This document shows, piece after piece, positions 14,971 through 24,042 of a stretch of DNA of 24,376 nucleotides. Source of the stretch: JAFAGX01 sp035501575 (GTDB lineage Bacteria > Acidobacteriota > Terriglobia > Terriglobales > Acidobacteriaceae); contig DATJVZ010000107.1 of assembly GCA_035501575.1 (NCBI GenBank), positions 1 to 24,376 of the forward strand, given 5' to 3'. The notes beneath the pieces are model-generated. The model had not been told where the DNA came from. It saw nothing but the letters and a program-made list of their open reading frames with translations, and searched no databases. The translations under genes were made by a program, and so were the position numbers. Within the stretch, counting starts at the first letter, position 1. Each line of letters opens with the position of its first letter.

Positions 14971-16908
14971 GTGAAGGCCATGAACACGACCGAAACCGTC
15001 CGCCAAACCCGTTCTGATTTCAGCTTGTTGAGCGCGCAGGACCTCTATCTATTCAACGAGGGCCGTCACTATCGCATCTACAACAAGCTCGGCGCGCATC
15101 TAGTCAGCGCCGGTGACGAATACGGCGTTGCCTTCAGCGTCTGGGCGCCGAACGCCCAGGAGGTGAGCGTCATTGGCAGCTTCAACGATTGGACTCCCGG
15201 TACGAATCCCCTGCGACCCAGGGAGAGTTCGGGAATCTGGGAAGGATTCGTCCCGGGCGCGACTAAGGGATCGCTGTATAAGTTCCACATTCGCTCTCAT
15301 AATCAGGGATATGTCGCAGAAAAAGCCGACCCGTTTGGCTTCCGACATGAGAGGCCGCCGCGCACGGCTTCAGTGGTTTGGGACCTGGAATATGAGTGGT
15401 CGGATCGGGAGTGGATGGAGAAACGAAAGGACAGGAATACCCACCAGGCGCCCATTTCGATCTACGAAGTGCATCTCGGTTCCTGGAGACGGGTGCCCGA
15501 AGACCACAACCGTCCGCTCAGCTATCGTGAAATGGCTTGGCAACTGGCCGAGTACGTCGAGCACATGGGCTTCACCCATGTCGAATTGCTGCCCATCATG
15601 GAACATCCGTTTTACGGATCCTGGGGATATCAGACCACGGGATATTTTGCCCCGACGGCACGGTATGGTTTGCCGCAGGACTTCATGTATCTGATCGACT
15701 ATCTGCACCAACGCGGGATCGGCGTAATTCTCGATTGGGTTCCCTCCCACTTCCCGTCCGATGCGCACGGGCTCGCCTACTTTGATGGCACCCATCTCTT
15801 CGAACACGCCGACGCCCGCAGAGGACTTCATCCGGATTGGAAAACCTACATTTTCAACTATGGACGCAACGAAGTGCGCGGGTTCCTGGTCTCCAGCGCA
15901 ATGTTTTGGCTCGACCGATATCATGTGGACGGACTGAGGGTGGATGCCGTAGCTTCCATGCTGTATCTCGATTACTCGCGCAACCCTGGAGAGTGGCTGC
16001 CCAACCAGTATGGCGGCCGCGAAAATCTCGAGGCCATCGAGTTCCTGCGCCAGTTCAATCAGGAGGTGTACCGCGAATTTCCGGATGTCGAGACCTTTGC
16101 GGAAGAATCGACCTCATGGCCCATGGTTTCCCGGCCGGTTTATCTCGGGGGGTTGGGTTTTGGTTTCAAGTGGGATATGGGATGGATGCACGACACGCTC
16201 CAGTATTTCGAGCAAGATCCGATCTATCGGCGATATCACCACAACCAGCTGACCTTCCGCATGCTCTATGGTTTCAGCGAGAACTTTGTGCTGCCGCTTT
16301 CGCACGATGAGGTTGTGCACGGCAAAGGCTCATTGATTGGGAAAATGAGCGGCGACGAATGGCAGAAGTTTGCCAATCTGCGCCTGTTGCTGGGATACAT
16401 GTACGCCCAGCCGGGCAAGAAGTTGCTCTTTATGGGAGGCGAGTTCGGACAAGTACGCGAGTGGGGGCACGACACGAGCTTAGAATGGCACATCCTGCAA
16501 TATCCGCTTCACCGTGGCACACAAATGTGGGTGGAGCAGTTGAATCGCCTCTATCGCGAGCAGCCCGCCCTGCACGAACTGGACAACGATCCTGCCGGAT
16601 TCGAATGGATCGACTGCAGCGACAACGCTTGGAGCACAATATCCCTGATGCGCAAAGGCAGCTCTGCCACCCAGCAGGTTATCGTGGTCTGTAATTTCAC
16701 TCCCGTCCCCAGGTTGGGCTACCGTATTGGCGCCCCCAAAGGAGGGTTGTGGAAGGAACTGCTGAACAGCGATGCCAAAGAGTACGGAGGAAGCGGCATG
16801 GGAAATTTTGGACAGGTACATGCCGAGCCCATAAGAGCACATGGGCGCCCGTACTCGCTCAACCTTACTTTGCCGCCTCTGGCAATCCTGTTTTTTAAGG
16901 CTGAATAA
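14971..16908 (+). CDS. glgB: 1,4-alpha-glucan branching enzyme GlgB
   Basis: A 645-residue GH13 branching enzyme that makes alpha-1,6 branches in glycogen in the cytosol. An N-terminal CBM48-type domain (about 45-140, FSVWAPNAQEVSVIGSFNDW) precedes the barrel. Catalytic residues are Asp325 in VDGLRVDAV, Glu378 in AEES, and the His445-Asp446 pair in LPLSHDEVVHGKGS. YGSWGYQTTGYFAPTARYG (215-233) is a branching-enzyme signature. The C-terminal all-beta domain ends normally. The protein is of the shorter type lacking the extra N1 domain of E. coli GlgB. The start is a GTG at 14971 or an ATG three codons later (14980); neither has a strong ribosome site. The gene is isolated from other glg genes, but a GH57 glucan enzyme is nearby. 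Confidence 0.96.
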   Translation: MKAMNTTETVRQTRSDFSLLSAQDLYLFNEGRHYRIYNKLGAHLVSAGDEYGVAFSVWAPNAQEVSVIGSFNDWTPGTNPLRPRESSGIWEGFVPGATKGSLYKFHIRSHNQGYVAEKADPFGFRHERPPRTASVVWDLEYEWSDREWMEKRKDRNTHQAPISIYEVHLGSWRRVPEDHNRPLSYREMAWQLAEYVEHMGFTHVELLPIMEHPFYGSWGYQTTGYFAPTARYGLPQDFMYLIDYLHQRGIGVILDWVPSHFPSDAHGLAYFDGTHLFEHADARRGLHPDWKTYIFNYGRNEVRGFLVSSAMFWLDRYHVDGLRVDAVASMLYLDYSRNPGEWLPNQYGGRENLEAIEFLRQFNQEVYREFPDVETFAEESTSWPMVSRPVYLGGLGFGFKWDMGWMHDTLQYFEQDPIYRRYHHNQLTFRMLYGFSENFVLPLSHDEVVHGKGSLIGKMSGDEWQKFANLRLLLGYMYAQPGKKLLFMGGEFGQVREWGHDTSLEWHILQYPLHRGTQMWVEQLNRLYREQPALHELDNDPAGFEWIDCSDNAWSTISLMRKGSSATQQVIVVCNFTPVPRLGYRIGAPKGGLWKELLNSDAKEYGGSGMGNFGQVHAEPIRAHGRPYSLNLTLPPLAILFFKAE

Positions 16909-16918
16909 TCGCGAACTA

Positions 16919-16950
16919 CTGCCTGACAGCCGGGCAGCCCGTCTTTTCTT
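16919..16950 (+). terminator. Possible intrinsic terminator of glgB
   Basis: Ten bases after the glgB stop, CTGCC (16919-16923) can pair with GGCAG (16933-16937). Alternatively CGGG (16931-16934) pairs with CCCG (16938-16941), directly followed by TCTTTTCTT. The short stem with a T-rich run fits a weak rho-independent terminator between convergent genes. Confidence 0.35.
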
Positions 16951-17578
16951 AGTCCTTATCGGCCTTGATTCTCAACGCCTTTAGAAACCGCAAATCGTGG
17001 TCGGAGAACTTAAGGTTCAAAGCCTCTTCGTGAGCGGGTCTTCGTGGACGAACCATCGCTTCGTCGACTCGACCACGCGAGACCCTAGGAGGAGCCTGCT
17101 GAACCTGAGCGTAGGCAGAGAGATCAAGACAGATAAGCACCTCGTAACCGGCGTTTTCGATCTCCGAGGCAATTCCCTCGAAGCGGTCGCTTGCCCCCAC
17201 CGCCTTATTTACGATGAGTTCTAGCTCCTCGCGATAGCGACTCTTCATGATTACTGCGCTGGCTGCGCTTCTCAGCTCCTCGGTCAGTCTCCCGACCTGC
17301 TCGACCGCAGCCGAGGCCGGGACTTCGGTCCGTCCAGGGAGAAGAAGAACACCCTCTTCCCCTCGGATGCGGATCCTGATGCGAGGCACAACCGAGCTAA
17401 AGACCCGGCGACCGCGCGCCTCAAGGTCGCGAATTGCTGATTGAACCCGAGGATCGTTGTTGATTTCCCACTTCAGTACCTGTAGGACCTCCGAGAAAGC
17501 CGAATCCCTTTGCAAGGACTCTTCCGCCTCGCGTTCCATGTTCTCAAGCAAGGATCGCATTACCTTCTTATTCATCAT
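16949..17578 (-). CDS. Unknown cytosolic helical protein (possibly YlbF-like N-terminus)
   Basis: A 209-residue protein without signal peptide or membrane segment. The N-terminal 65 residues form long amphipathic helices (MEREAEESLQRDSAFSEVL, then KWEINNDPRVQSAIRDLEAR) recalling the YlbF/YmcA family, in which two helices flank a 'dp.vq..i..L' turn; this resemblance is weak. A short strand region with RIRIRIRGEEGVLLLPGRTE follows, then another long helix (about 88-140) and a compact alpha/beta segment with GYEVLICLDLSAY. The C-terminus (LKFSDHDLRFLKALRIK) resembles a small helical closing motif. The start is at tandem ATG codons (17578/17575) without a strong ribosome site. It is convergent with glgB. 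Function not assigned. Confidence 0.65.
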   Translation of the reverse strand: MMNKKVMRSLLENMEREAEESLQRDSAFSEVLQVLKWEINNDPRVQSAIRDLEARGRRVFSSVVPRIRIRIRGEEGVLLLPGRTEVPASAAVEQVGRLTEELRSAASAVIMKSRYREELELIVNKAVGASDRFEGIASEIENAGYEVLICLDLSAYAQVQQAPPRVSRGRVDEAMVRPRRPAHEEALNLKFSDHDLRFLKALRIKADKD

Positions 17579-17994
17579 GGCTCAGTCATCCGTCGGCCAA
17601 CCTCAGGTCGCGAATCCGCTGTTTCTAAACCTGCGAATCGGCCGACCGGGTAGGTGTCGCGGCTTGTCCTGACTACAGTTTAGGGGCTCATCGGAAGCCT
17701 AAAAATGTTCCGGAGGTTCATCCTCCCTTTCTTTGGTAATCTTGTCGAAAGGCCTGGTTGGTGCGGGAAAAAGCGCCCCATCAGTTCTGGAACCTTGCGA
17801 TTGGCCGGGAAGGACGTTGCTCCGAGCCCATGAGCGATTCCAGGCTGAAAACTCCCCTCCTCGAAAACCACTCGGCACTCGATAGGTCCGCGCAGGACGC
17901 CCGTCCTTCCCCATAACGGCACCCGTTGCCGGTGAACCGCCGGCGGCCGAAGGCCAAGCTTTTGCCATGCTAGACTGCCTTAGATCAGCGGCCC
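17579..17994. other. Intergenic region upstream of lptFG
   Basis: About 415 bases between two divergent genes. Overlapping minus-strand open frames (17680-17922 and 17699-17968) lack ribosome sites and any recognisable pattern, so I do not call them. An extended -10-like TGCTAGACT lies about 20 bases before the lptFG start, without a matching -35. Confidence 0.4.
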
Positions 17995-20325
17995 ATGCGA
18001 ATTCTGACCCGCTACATTCTGCGCGAGGTCACGGCACACGCTTTGATCGGCGTTGCCGTGTTCACCTTCGTTCTATTTACCCGCGATCTGGGTCGGATCC
18101 TTGAGTTAGTGGTCCGCAACAGCGCTCCTTTGCCCAGTGTTGCTCAGGTGTTCTTCTTCATTCTGCCCACTTCCCTTACCATCAGTATTCCTGCCGCAGT
18201 GTTGGTCGGCATATTGATTGGCTTGAGCCGCCTGGCGGCGGACAGCGAAATCACCGCCATGCGCGCCAGCGGCGTCGGTCCTCTGACGTTCTTGCGGATC
18301 ATTTCGATTTTCGCGGCCACGGCCTGGCTGCTGGCGCTGGGCAATGCCGTGTATTTGGCACCGCGATCGCAGGCCGCCATGGCGCACCTCCAGGATCGGC
18401 TGAAGTCTTCCCAGGCATCCTTCGAAGTTCAACCCCGGGTCTTCTACGAAGGATTCCCGCAACTCGTGCTTTATGTCGAAGACGTCACCGAGGCCCAAGG
18501 CGCCGCGATTTGGAAAGGCGTTTTCATCGCCGATACCAGCACCCCCGCTGCCCCGCGCATCACCTTGGCCCAACAAGGCATTCTGGTTAGCGAAGGACCG
18601 AATACTCTGCACCTGCACCTCAGCAAAGGATCAACCCACGAAACCGATCCAACCGATCCCAACCACTATCAGATCTCCACCTTCGAACAGACCGACATGC
18701 CCATAGCGCTGCCGGAATCCGACAGTCGGAAGCTGCCGGAGCCGGTTCCGCTCTCGCAAATTGCCACCAGCGAGCTCTGGCGGCAAAGCGCCGATAAGAA
18801 CAACCCCAGCGCCAAGTGGGAGCTGATCGAACTGCACCAGCGCTTTGCGCTGCCTACTTCGTGCCTGGTATTGGCCCTGGTTGGCATTCCCTTCGGCTTG
18901 GCGTCTCGCAAGGGCGGCAAATCGACGGGGTTTGTCCTCACTATTCTCCTGGTGTTTGCCTACTACCTGGTGTCACTGGTAGGAGTTTCCATGGCGCGAC
19001 AAGGAAAATTGTCGCCCGCCCTGGGAGTATGGCTGGCGGATCTGGTCTTCTTTGTGGGAGGAGCGATTCTTTGGGTGCGCTTCGAGCGCAGGCCGATTGA
19101 CCTCTCGTCGTTTCGAAGCCTATGGCATCGCGCAGGACCCCGGCCCACCAATGGCGCGACGGCCCCGGCGCGCTCAGCGCGCTCTGATGCTTTTGCGCGG
19201 GCGTTCGCCCGGCGCCGGGTCTTGACGGCTCACTTCCCGATGATTCTGGATGACTATGTGCTGCGGGAGTTTGTCGTAAATCTGGGCCTGGTGCTGGCCA
19301 CGTTCTTGCTGCTGCTGCTGGTCTTCACGGTCTTCGAGTTGCTGGGAGACATTCTGCGCAATCAAATCGCTCCCTTGATCGTTGCCGAGTATCTGCTGGA
19401 TGTCTCTCCGTATTTCCTGTACAACATCGCTCCTTTGGGAATCCTGCTGGCGGTTCTGGTTACCTTGGGCCTCATGCAACGCTCGAACGAAATCACTGCC
19501 ATTAAGGCCACCGGTATCAGTATCTATCGCATCGTTACCCCGCTACTGGTGGGCTGTGCGGTGTTGGCAACGGGGTTGTTCTTCTCCGACCAGCTGTATT
19601 TGCCCTATGCCAACAAACGACAGGATGCCTTGCGCAATATGATCAAGGGCAAACCGGCGCAGACCTATTTGAATCCCGACCGGAAATGGATCTTCGGCGA
19701 GCATTCCAATATTTACTACTACGAGCTGTTCGACTCCGAGCGCAACCAATTTGGAAAGCTTTCCGTCTTTCAATTCGACCCCCACACCTTTGAGCTGACC
19801 CACCGAATTTACGCCGCCCGCGCCCGCTGGGAAGAAAGCCTGCGGCAATGGGTCTGTACCCAGGGCTGGGTGCGGGAGCTGCGCGGCCCCGCCATCGCCG
19901 ATTACCGCAAGTTTAAGTTAGCCACCTTTCCTTTCGTGGACGAGCCCCCGACGTACTTCAAGAAGGAAGTTAAGCAATCCTCGGAGATGAACGCCAAGGA
20001 GTTGCAGCGCTACATCCGCGATCTCGAGCAGAGCGGGTTTGATGTGGTTCGACTGCGGGTCCAGCTGGAAAAGAAATTTGCCTTTCCCGTGATCGCCTTG
20101 GTCATGGCGGTGCTGGCAGTTCCCTTCTCGCTGTCCACCAGCCGGCGAGGAGCGATCACCGGGGTAGCCACGGCGGTAGCCATCGCCGTAGTGTACTGGA
20201 CGGTCTCCGGTTTGTTTGAAGCGATGGGTAATATCAGTGAGCTGCCTCCGTTTTTGGCTGCCTGGTCCCCCGATCTGATTTTCGCCCTCCTCGGCGGCTA
20301 CATGATTTTGAAGGTGCCCACGTAG
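17995..20325 (+). CDS. lptF/lptG: LptF-LptG fusion, LPS export ABC permease
   Basis: A 776-residue protein that joins both permease halves of the LPS transporter. LptF and LptG normally are separate proteins of about 350-390 residues that work with the LptB ATPase and LptC to pull lipopolysaccharide from the inner membrane. The N-terminal half (about 1-370) begins LTRYILREV and contains SEITAMRASGVG (84-95). The C-terminal half starts near Met416 (MILDDYVLREF) and carries the matching NEITAIKATGIS near residue 498. Each half has three membrane helices, a beta-rich periplasmic segment, and three more helices. An Ala/Arg-rich linker (about 375-412) joins them and should be cytosolic. The ATG at 17995 has no strong ribosome site but matches the family N-terminus. 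No lptB, lptA or lptC is nearby. The reading frame is intact throughout, so the fusion is not a sequencing join. Confidence 0.93.
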   Translation: MRILTRYILREVTAHALIGVAVFTFVLFTRDLGRILELVVRNSAPLPSVAQVFFFILPTSLTISIPAAVLVGILIGLSRLAADSEITAMRASGVGPLTFLRIISIFAATAWLLALGNAVYLAPRSQAAMAHLQDRLKSSQASFEVQPRVFYEGFPQLVLYVEDVTEAQGAAIWKGVFIADTSTPAAPRITLAQQGILVSEGPNTLHLHLSKGSTHETDPTDPNHYQISTFEQTDMPIALPESDSRKLPEPVPLSQIATSELWRQSADKNNPSAKWELIELHQRFALPTSCLVLALVGIPFGLASRKGGKSTGFVLTILLVFAYYLVSLVGVSMARQGKLSPALGVWLADLVFFVGGAILWVRFERRPIDLSSFRSLWHRAGPRPTNGATAPARSARSDAFARAFARRRVLTAHFPMILDDYVLREFVVNLGLVLATFLLLLLVFTVFELLGDILRNQIAPLIVAEYLLDVSPYFLYNIAPLGILLAVLVTLGLMQRSNEITAIKATGISIYRIVTPLLVGCAVLATGLFFSDQLYLPYANKRQDALRNMIKGKPAQTYLNPDRKWIFGEHSNIYYYELFDSERNQFGKLSVFQFDPHTFELTHRIYAARARWEESLRQWVCTQGWVRELRGPAIADYRKFKLATFPFVDEPPTYFKKEVKQSSEMNAKELQRYIRDLEQSGFDVVRLRVQLEKKFAFPVIALVMAVLAVPFSLSTSRRGAITGVATAVAIAVVYWTVSGLFEAMGNISELPPFLAAWSPDLIFALLGGYMILKVPT

Positions 20326-20477
20326 CGGGTGAAAGGACCGGCAGGGTCAGTCCGATTTCGCAGCGGCCCCCGAATTCGAGTAGCCCAAGGAGAAAACCTG
20401 TTAGGTCAATATTCCTCACCCTCAGCCAAGGATTCTTTCGGCCTTGTCAGGCTCCGCCCGTAGCTTCGAGCAAATCT

Positions 20478-21677
20478 CTAAGGTGCGGCCACGGCCGAGG
20501 GATTGCCGGCAATATCGGTGCCTGGGCCTAACGGGGTCAGGACTCCGGTGGTGGTGTTCAGGGAAAACGCGGCGAGTGTCGAGGCGCCGCTATTGGCGAC
20601 GTAGATAAAGTCGTTGGGTTCGGTGGTGGGGAACCCCGCATTGCTGCCCGTCGCCCCGGCAATGATGACAAAGGAAAGCGGGCTCAGACCGGTGGAAGCC
20701 GTAGGCGTTGACAAGGGGTTCAATACTCCTGTACCCGGAGCAAAAGAATACTCGGAGATCTGAGAGGACCGATTGTTGAGAACATAAACGAAGTCGAAAT
20801 AAGGGTCCGCAGCAACCGCAATCGGTCCAAGTCCGGCCGTGAACGGGGAACCTAGTACCGGGGTCAAGGTCCCATCTGGAATGTTCGGATTGACACAAGT
20901 GAGGACTACCTTATCGCAGATGGCAAAGCCGGAAACGTTGCTCGTGCCGGTGTTGGCGACATAGAGATATCCTCCGCCGGGAGTGATGGCTAGTCCTGAG
21001 GGAGCGGTTGCCGCCACCAAGGATGAACCCAGTGGATAGGGCGAAGCGCCCAGAGCTGCGAGCGCGCCGGATGAAGAAATGGAATAGGCGCCGACCGAAT
21101 TGGTAAAGTTGTTCGCCACGTAAAGGAAATTCCCGGTAACGCTTACCGCCACCCCCGTAGGCAGAGTGGCTTGGGGAGAACCCGCGGCCTTGGTCGTGAA
21201 CGGCGAACCGCTCACCTCCTGCAAGCTCGTTCCATGAATCGAGTAGACCGAGACGGTGCTCGCCGCCTGATTGGCGACAAACAAGAACCTCCCTAAGGGA
21301 TCGATTGCCATGCCCATGGGCGACGCTCCGGTCCGGGTGATGCCAGCTACGGGTCCGATCGAGCCATCCGAATTGAGACTGTAGGCGAAGACGCTATTGG
21401 AACCGTTGTTGTCCACGAACAGAGCAGTGAGCGAGGGCGTGATCGCAATGCTGAAAGGCGTAGTGCCCGCGCCTCGCTGGGATCCAATCTGGTTGAGCGA
21501 ACCTATGCTCAGAGTCGCGGAAAAGGACTCGATGTAGCCGGGATTACCCAGGACGGCAGAATAGATGGTGGCGTTTTTAATTTGCGTACTGGGAGTGGCA
21601 GGTATGTTCTTAGAGCCGCATCCAGCCAATCCACACAAAAGAATCGCAAGCAGACAGGACCAAAAAGGGGGCCTCAT
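20478..21677 (-). CDS. Beta-propeller lipoprotein (YncE/lactonase-like)
   Basis: A 399-residue protein with a lipoprotein signal: hydrophobic run, then LAGC with Cys20 as the lipidation site. The rest is a repeating propeller. Each blade has a 'P.g.ai.p.g.flyvaN....sv..ys....G' pattern, for example MAIDPLGRFLFVANQAAS, VAVSVTGNFLYVANNFTN and LAITPGGGYLYVANTGTS, about seven copies, which fits a seven-bladed fold. It resembles the YncE/6-phosphogluconolactonase (Lactonase) superfamily, but surface lipoproteins of this kind are rarely shown to be lactonases, so I assign no reaction. The sequence is unusually rich in Ser, Thr, Gly and Ala, as expected for an exposed protein. The ATG at 21677 has CAGGAG about 11 nt upstream. 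It is convergent with lptFG and followed upstream by the CpxA-like gene on the same strand, 114 bases away. Confidence 0.85.
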   Translation of the reverse strand: MRPPFWSCLLAILLCGLAGCGSKNIPATPSTQIKNATIYSAVLGNPGYIESFSATLSIGSLNQIGSQRGAGTTPFSIAITPSLTALFVDNNGSNSVFAYSLNSDGSIGPVAGITRTGASPMGMAIDPLGRFLFVANQAASTVSVYSIHGTSLQEVSGSPFTTKAAGSPQATLPTGVAVSVTGNFLYVANNFTNSVGAYSISSSGALAALGASPYPLGSSLVAATAPSGLAITPGGGYLYVANTGTSNVSGFAICDKVVLTCVNPNIPDGTLTPVLGSPFTAGLGPIAVAADPYFDFVYVLNNRSSQISEYSFAPGTGVLNPLSTPTASTGLSPLSFVIIAGATGSNAGFPTTEPNDFIYVANSGASTLAAFSLNTTTGVLTPLGPGTDIAGNPSAVAAP

Positions 21678-21791
21678 CCCAACGCTGGCTCCTGGGTTTT
21701 ATGGCGGAGTTGGCAAATCGATCCGCGCAATTCGATGTTGAAGAGCTACTTCCAGGTTGTATCAGGAACGCGGGGAAAGAGCAAACCCCGC

Positions 21792-23219
21792 TTACTCGTG
21801 GTTGCCCTCCGCGACCGAAACCGGGATTTCGAGCACCGCATCCTTGGGGAGTTCAGTGGGCAGCAACGGTAAGCGAATCTCGAGCATGAGACCGCCTTGG
21901 GCTCGGTTCCGGGCTTCGACCGTCCCGCCGCAAAGAGCCACGGCGCGGGCGGTGATCGAGAGTCCCAAGCCGACACCCCCTGTCTGGCGCCCACGAGCGT
22001 CGTCGATGCGATAGAAGGGTCGGAACAGCTTGTCGAGCGCATCTTCCGGCACGCCCGGACCGAAGTCACTCACACGCACGATGGCTTCGGCTGGAGCGGC
22101 CGCGGAGCGCTCCAGTTGAATCTGAACACTCGTACCCTTTTCCGTATAGCGAATCGCGTTGCGCACCACATTTTCGATGGCACTATGCAGGAGGCTCGGA
22201 TTGCCATAAACTACACAATCCTCCGCAATGTCCACCGCGACGTGCGAACGACGGCTCTGGGCTTCGAAGCTGGCGTCCTTGGCGATCTCGCGAATCAGCT
22301 GCCCGAGGTCAACGGGGCATTTTTCGAGCGAGTCTTCGCCGGCTTCCAGCCTTGCCAGTGTCAGCAAGCGCTGAATCATCTCATTGAGACGGGTGCTTTC
22401 CCGGTCAATCCGCTCGAGTGCCCCCGCGGCTTCTGCACCGCTTCTCTGCCGCGCTAATTCCAGGGCGACATTCAGCCGGGCCAGAGGCGACCGCAGTTCG
22501 TGGGAGATATCGGTCAGCAACCGCCTTTGGGCTGCTACCAGGTTTTGAATGCGCTCGGCCATGCGGTCGAAATCCCGCATCAACTCAGCGGTTTCGTCGT
22601 GCCCACCGAAGGCCGGCACTCCGGCGCGGGCGCTTAGGTCACCGCCAGCCAGCTTCTGGGTTGCCGCCCGCAGACGCACGATCGGAGATGTCAGATACCG
22701 CGCCAGCAGATAACAGACCAACCCTGACGAGATAAGGCCAATCAGGATGCCGAGTCCCGGCCCATGAGAGAAGTACCACGGGTGGGGGTCCGACAGCAGC
22801 TCGGTAATGATCGTGTAACGATGGCCATCCGGCCCCGTCGTCGAAGCCCGCAAGAACTGGTTCGGCCGGAATCTTCCCCAAAAGGTGTCGGCCGTGCTCA
22901 TTTCCCCGCGTTGGGCACGCTGCAGCCACTCTTTTGTGTCTTTTGTGTTGCGTCCCAGAATGTCCTTGCCCGCCTCATCCAGAATGTAAACGTGCACGTG
23001 ATGGGCGTCGTGGATGCTGCGCAAGTACTTCCACGTCGGCGTCTCCCCCGCGGTTTGGTAAACCTGGAGTGCTTCGTTAAGAAAAGTCACCTGCTGGGCT
23101 TGCAAATTGGAAATTTCCCGGGATGGTCGTAAAGCGGAGGCGACCAGAATAGCCAAAATGAAAAATAGCGCCTGCGCCAGCCAGTAGCAAAGGAAGATCT
23201 TGACGAACAGGCTTCTCAT
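21792..23219 (-). CDS. cpxA: CpxA-type envelope-stress sensor histidine kinase
   Basis: A 475-residue kinase. TM1 spans about 8-30, a periplasmic sensor about 31-153, TM2 about 154-174, a HAMP linker 175-230, a HisKA domain with phosphoacceptor His240 in DISHELRSPLARL, and an ATPase domain with N-box ENVVRNAIRYT (349-359), DFGPGVP (385-391), LFRPFYR (398-404) and GGVGLGLSI (414-422). The layout and the SHELRSPLARL helix match CpxA-like kinases. The start ATG overlaps the stop of the regulator gene by four bases (ATGA), indicating coupled translation. CpxA senses misfolded or mislocalised envelope proteins in E. coli; that role here is inference from the module, which also has a divergent Spy/CpxP-type gene and a CpxR-like box. 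Confidence 0.9.
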   Translation of the reverse strand: MRSLFVKIFLCYWLAQALFFILAILVASALRPSREISNLQAQQVTFLNEALQVYQTAGETPTWKYLRSIHDAHHVHVYILDEAGKDILGRNTKDTKEWLQRAQRGEMSTADTFWGRFRPNQFLRASTTGPDGHRYTIITELLSDPHPWYFSHGPGLGILIGLISSGLVCYLLARYLTSPIVRLRAATQKLAGGDLSARAGVPAFGGHDETAELMRDFDRMAERIQNLVAAQRRLLTDISHELRSPLARLNVALELARQRSGAEAAGALERIDRESTRLNEMIQRLLTLARLEAGEDSLEKCPVDLGQLIREIAKDASFEAQSRRSHVAVDIAEDCVVYGNPSLLHSAIENVVRNAIRYTEKGTSVQIQLERSAAAPAEAIVRVSDFGPGVPEDALDKLFRPFYRIDDARGRQTGGVGLGLSITARAVALCGGTVEARNRAQGGLMLEIRLPLLPTELPKDAVLEIPVSVAEGNHE

Positions 23220-23935
23220 TCGCCACTCACCCCATGGTCGCGAGGATGGGCGAAAATGTATCCCACGCCCCGTACGGTCTTAATGTGGTCGGAACCATCG
23301 TCGGTATCGCCCAATTTCTTGCGCACTTTGCTGACGTGCATGTCGATGCTGCGATCGAAAGGTGAGAACTTGCGGCTTAGTACCTCATTGACCAGATTTT
23401 CGCGAGTCACCACCCGACCCGCTTCCCGCAACAAGACATGAAGCAGGTTAAACTCAACCGAAGTCAAGTCGACGGGGCGCCCCTTATGCTGCACGGTTCG
23501 GCTGGCGGGATCAAGTTCAACGTCCCCGACTTCGAGAACCTCGGGAATTTCACCGGCTGCGCCCTTTTCCATGACCTGGCTTCGCCTGAGAATGGCCCGG
23601 ATGCGGGCGACCAGTTCCCGGGGATTGAATGGCTTGGGGAGATAATCGTCGGCGCCGATTTCCAAGCCCACGATGCGATCCACATCTTCCCCGCGGGCGG
23701 TCAGCAGCAGGACCGGAACCTTCGATGTTTGGCGAACCCTGCGGAGGACGTCAAAGCCGTTCATTCCGGGCAACATCACGTCGAGCACCACCAGCCGGTG
23801 ATCGCCGCTCAAAGCCCGATCAAGACCAGACTTGCCGTCCGAGACGGCTTCGATCGCAAAGCCCTCCGGTTCGAGATACTCACCCACCAGCCCACACAGT
23901 TCCGTGTCGTCGTCGATTACCAGAATGCGATCCAC
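23216..23935 (-). CDS. cpxR: CpxR-type OmpR-family response regulator
   Basis: A 239-residue regulator with a receiver domain (acidic pocket Asp9/Asp10, phosphoacceptor Asp52 in VVLDVMLPG, Thr79, Lys101 in LPKPFNP) and an OmpR/PhoB winged-helix DNA-binding domain ending in the KTVRGVGYIFA wing motif. I chose the GTG at 23935 because TAGGAG lies just upstream and the receiver begins VDRILVIDDD; an in-frame ATG at 23965 would add ten unlikely residues. It is first in the operon and overlaps the kinase gene by four bases. The 183-base region upstream is shared with a divergent Spy/CpxP-type gene and carries a GTAAA-N5-GTAAA box, so autoregulation is likely (inference). Confidence 0.92.
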   Translation of the reverse strand: MDRILVIDDDTELCGLVGEYLEPEGFAIEAVSDGKSGLDRALSGDHRLVVLDVMLPGMNGFDVLRRVRQTSKVPVLLLTARGEDVDRIVGLEIGADDYLPKPFNPRELVARIRAILRRSQVMEKGAAGEIPEVLEVGDVELDPASRTVQHKGRPVDLTSVEFNLLHVLLREAGRVVTRENLVNEVLSRKFSPFDRSIDMHVSKVRKKLGDTDDGSDHIKTVRGVGYIFAHPRDHGVSGE

Positions 23936-24006
23936 ACTGCTCCTACAGATGTACAATACACCCACCGGGAAGCAGTAAAACAGCGTCCCCGCCAGCTCGA
24001 ACCAGT

Positions 24007-24042
24007 TTTACAAAACTTTACTCCGGTTGACGGACAATTTAC
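24007..24042. promoter_or_regulatory. CpxR-box-like operator in divergent promoter
   Basis: TTTAC (24007-24011), 5 bases, TTTAC (24017-24021): on the minus strand this is GTAAA-GTTTT-GTAAA, exactly the GTAAA-N5-GTAAA box bound by CpxR in enterobacteria. A third TTTAC lies at 24038-24042, 21 bases after the second and so on the same helix face. A lone GTAAA lies at 23975-23979. The region separates the cpxR-like gene from the Spy/CpxP-type gene. Confidence 0.65.

Noticed and set aside
15370..15924. 184-codon open frame antisense to glgB
   Set aside because: Shadow frame; glgB has all catalytic motifs in the other strand.
17680..17968. Overlapping minus-strand small frames upstream of lptFG
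   Set aside because: No ribosome sites, mutual overlap and no sensible composition.
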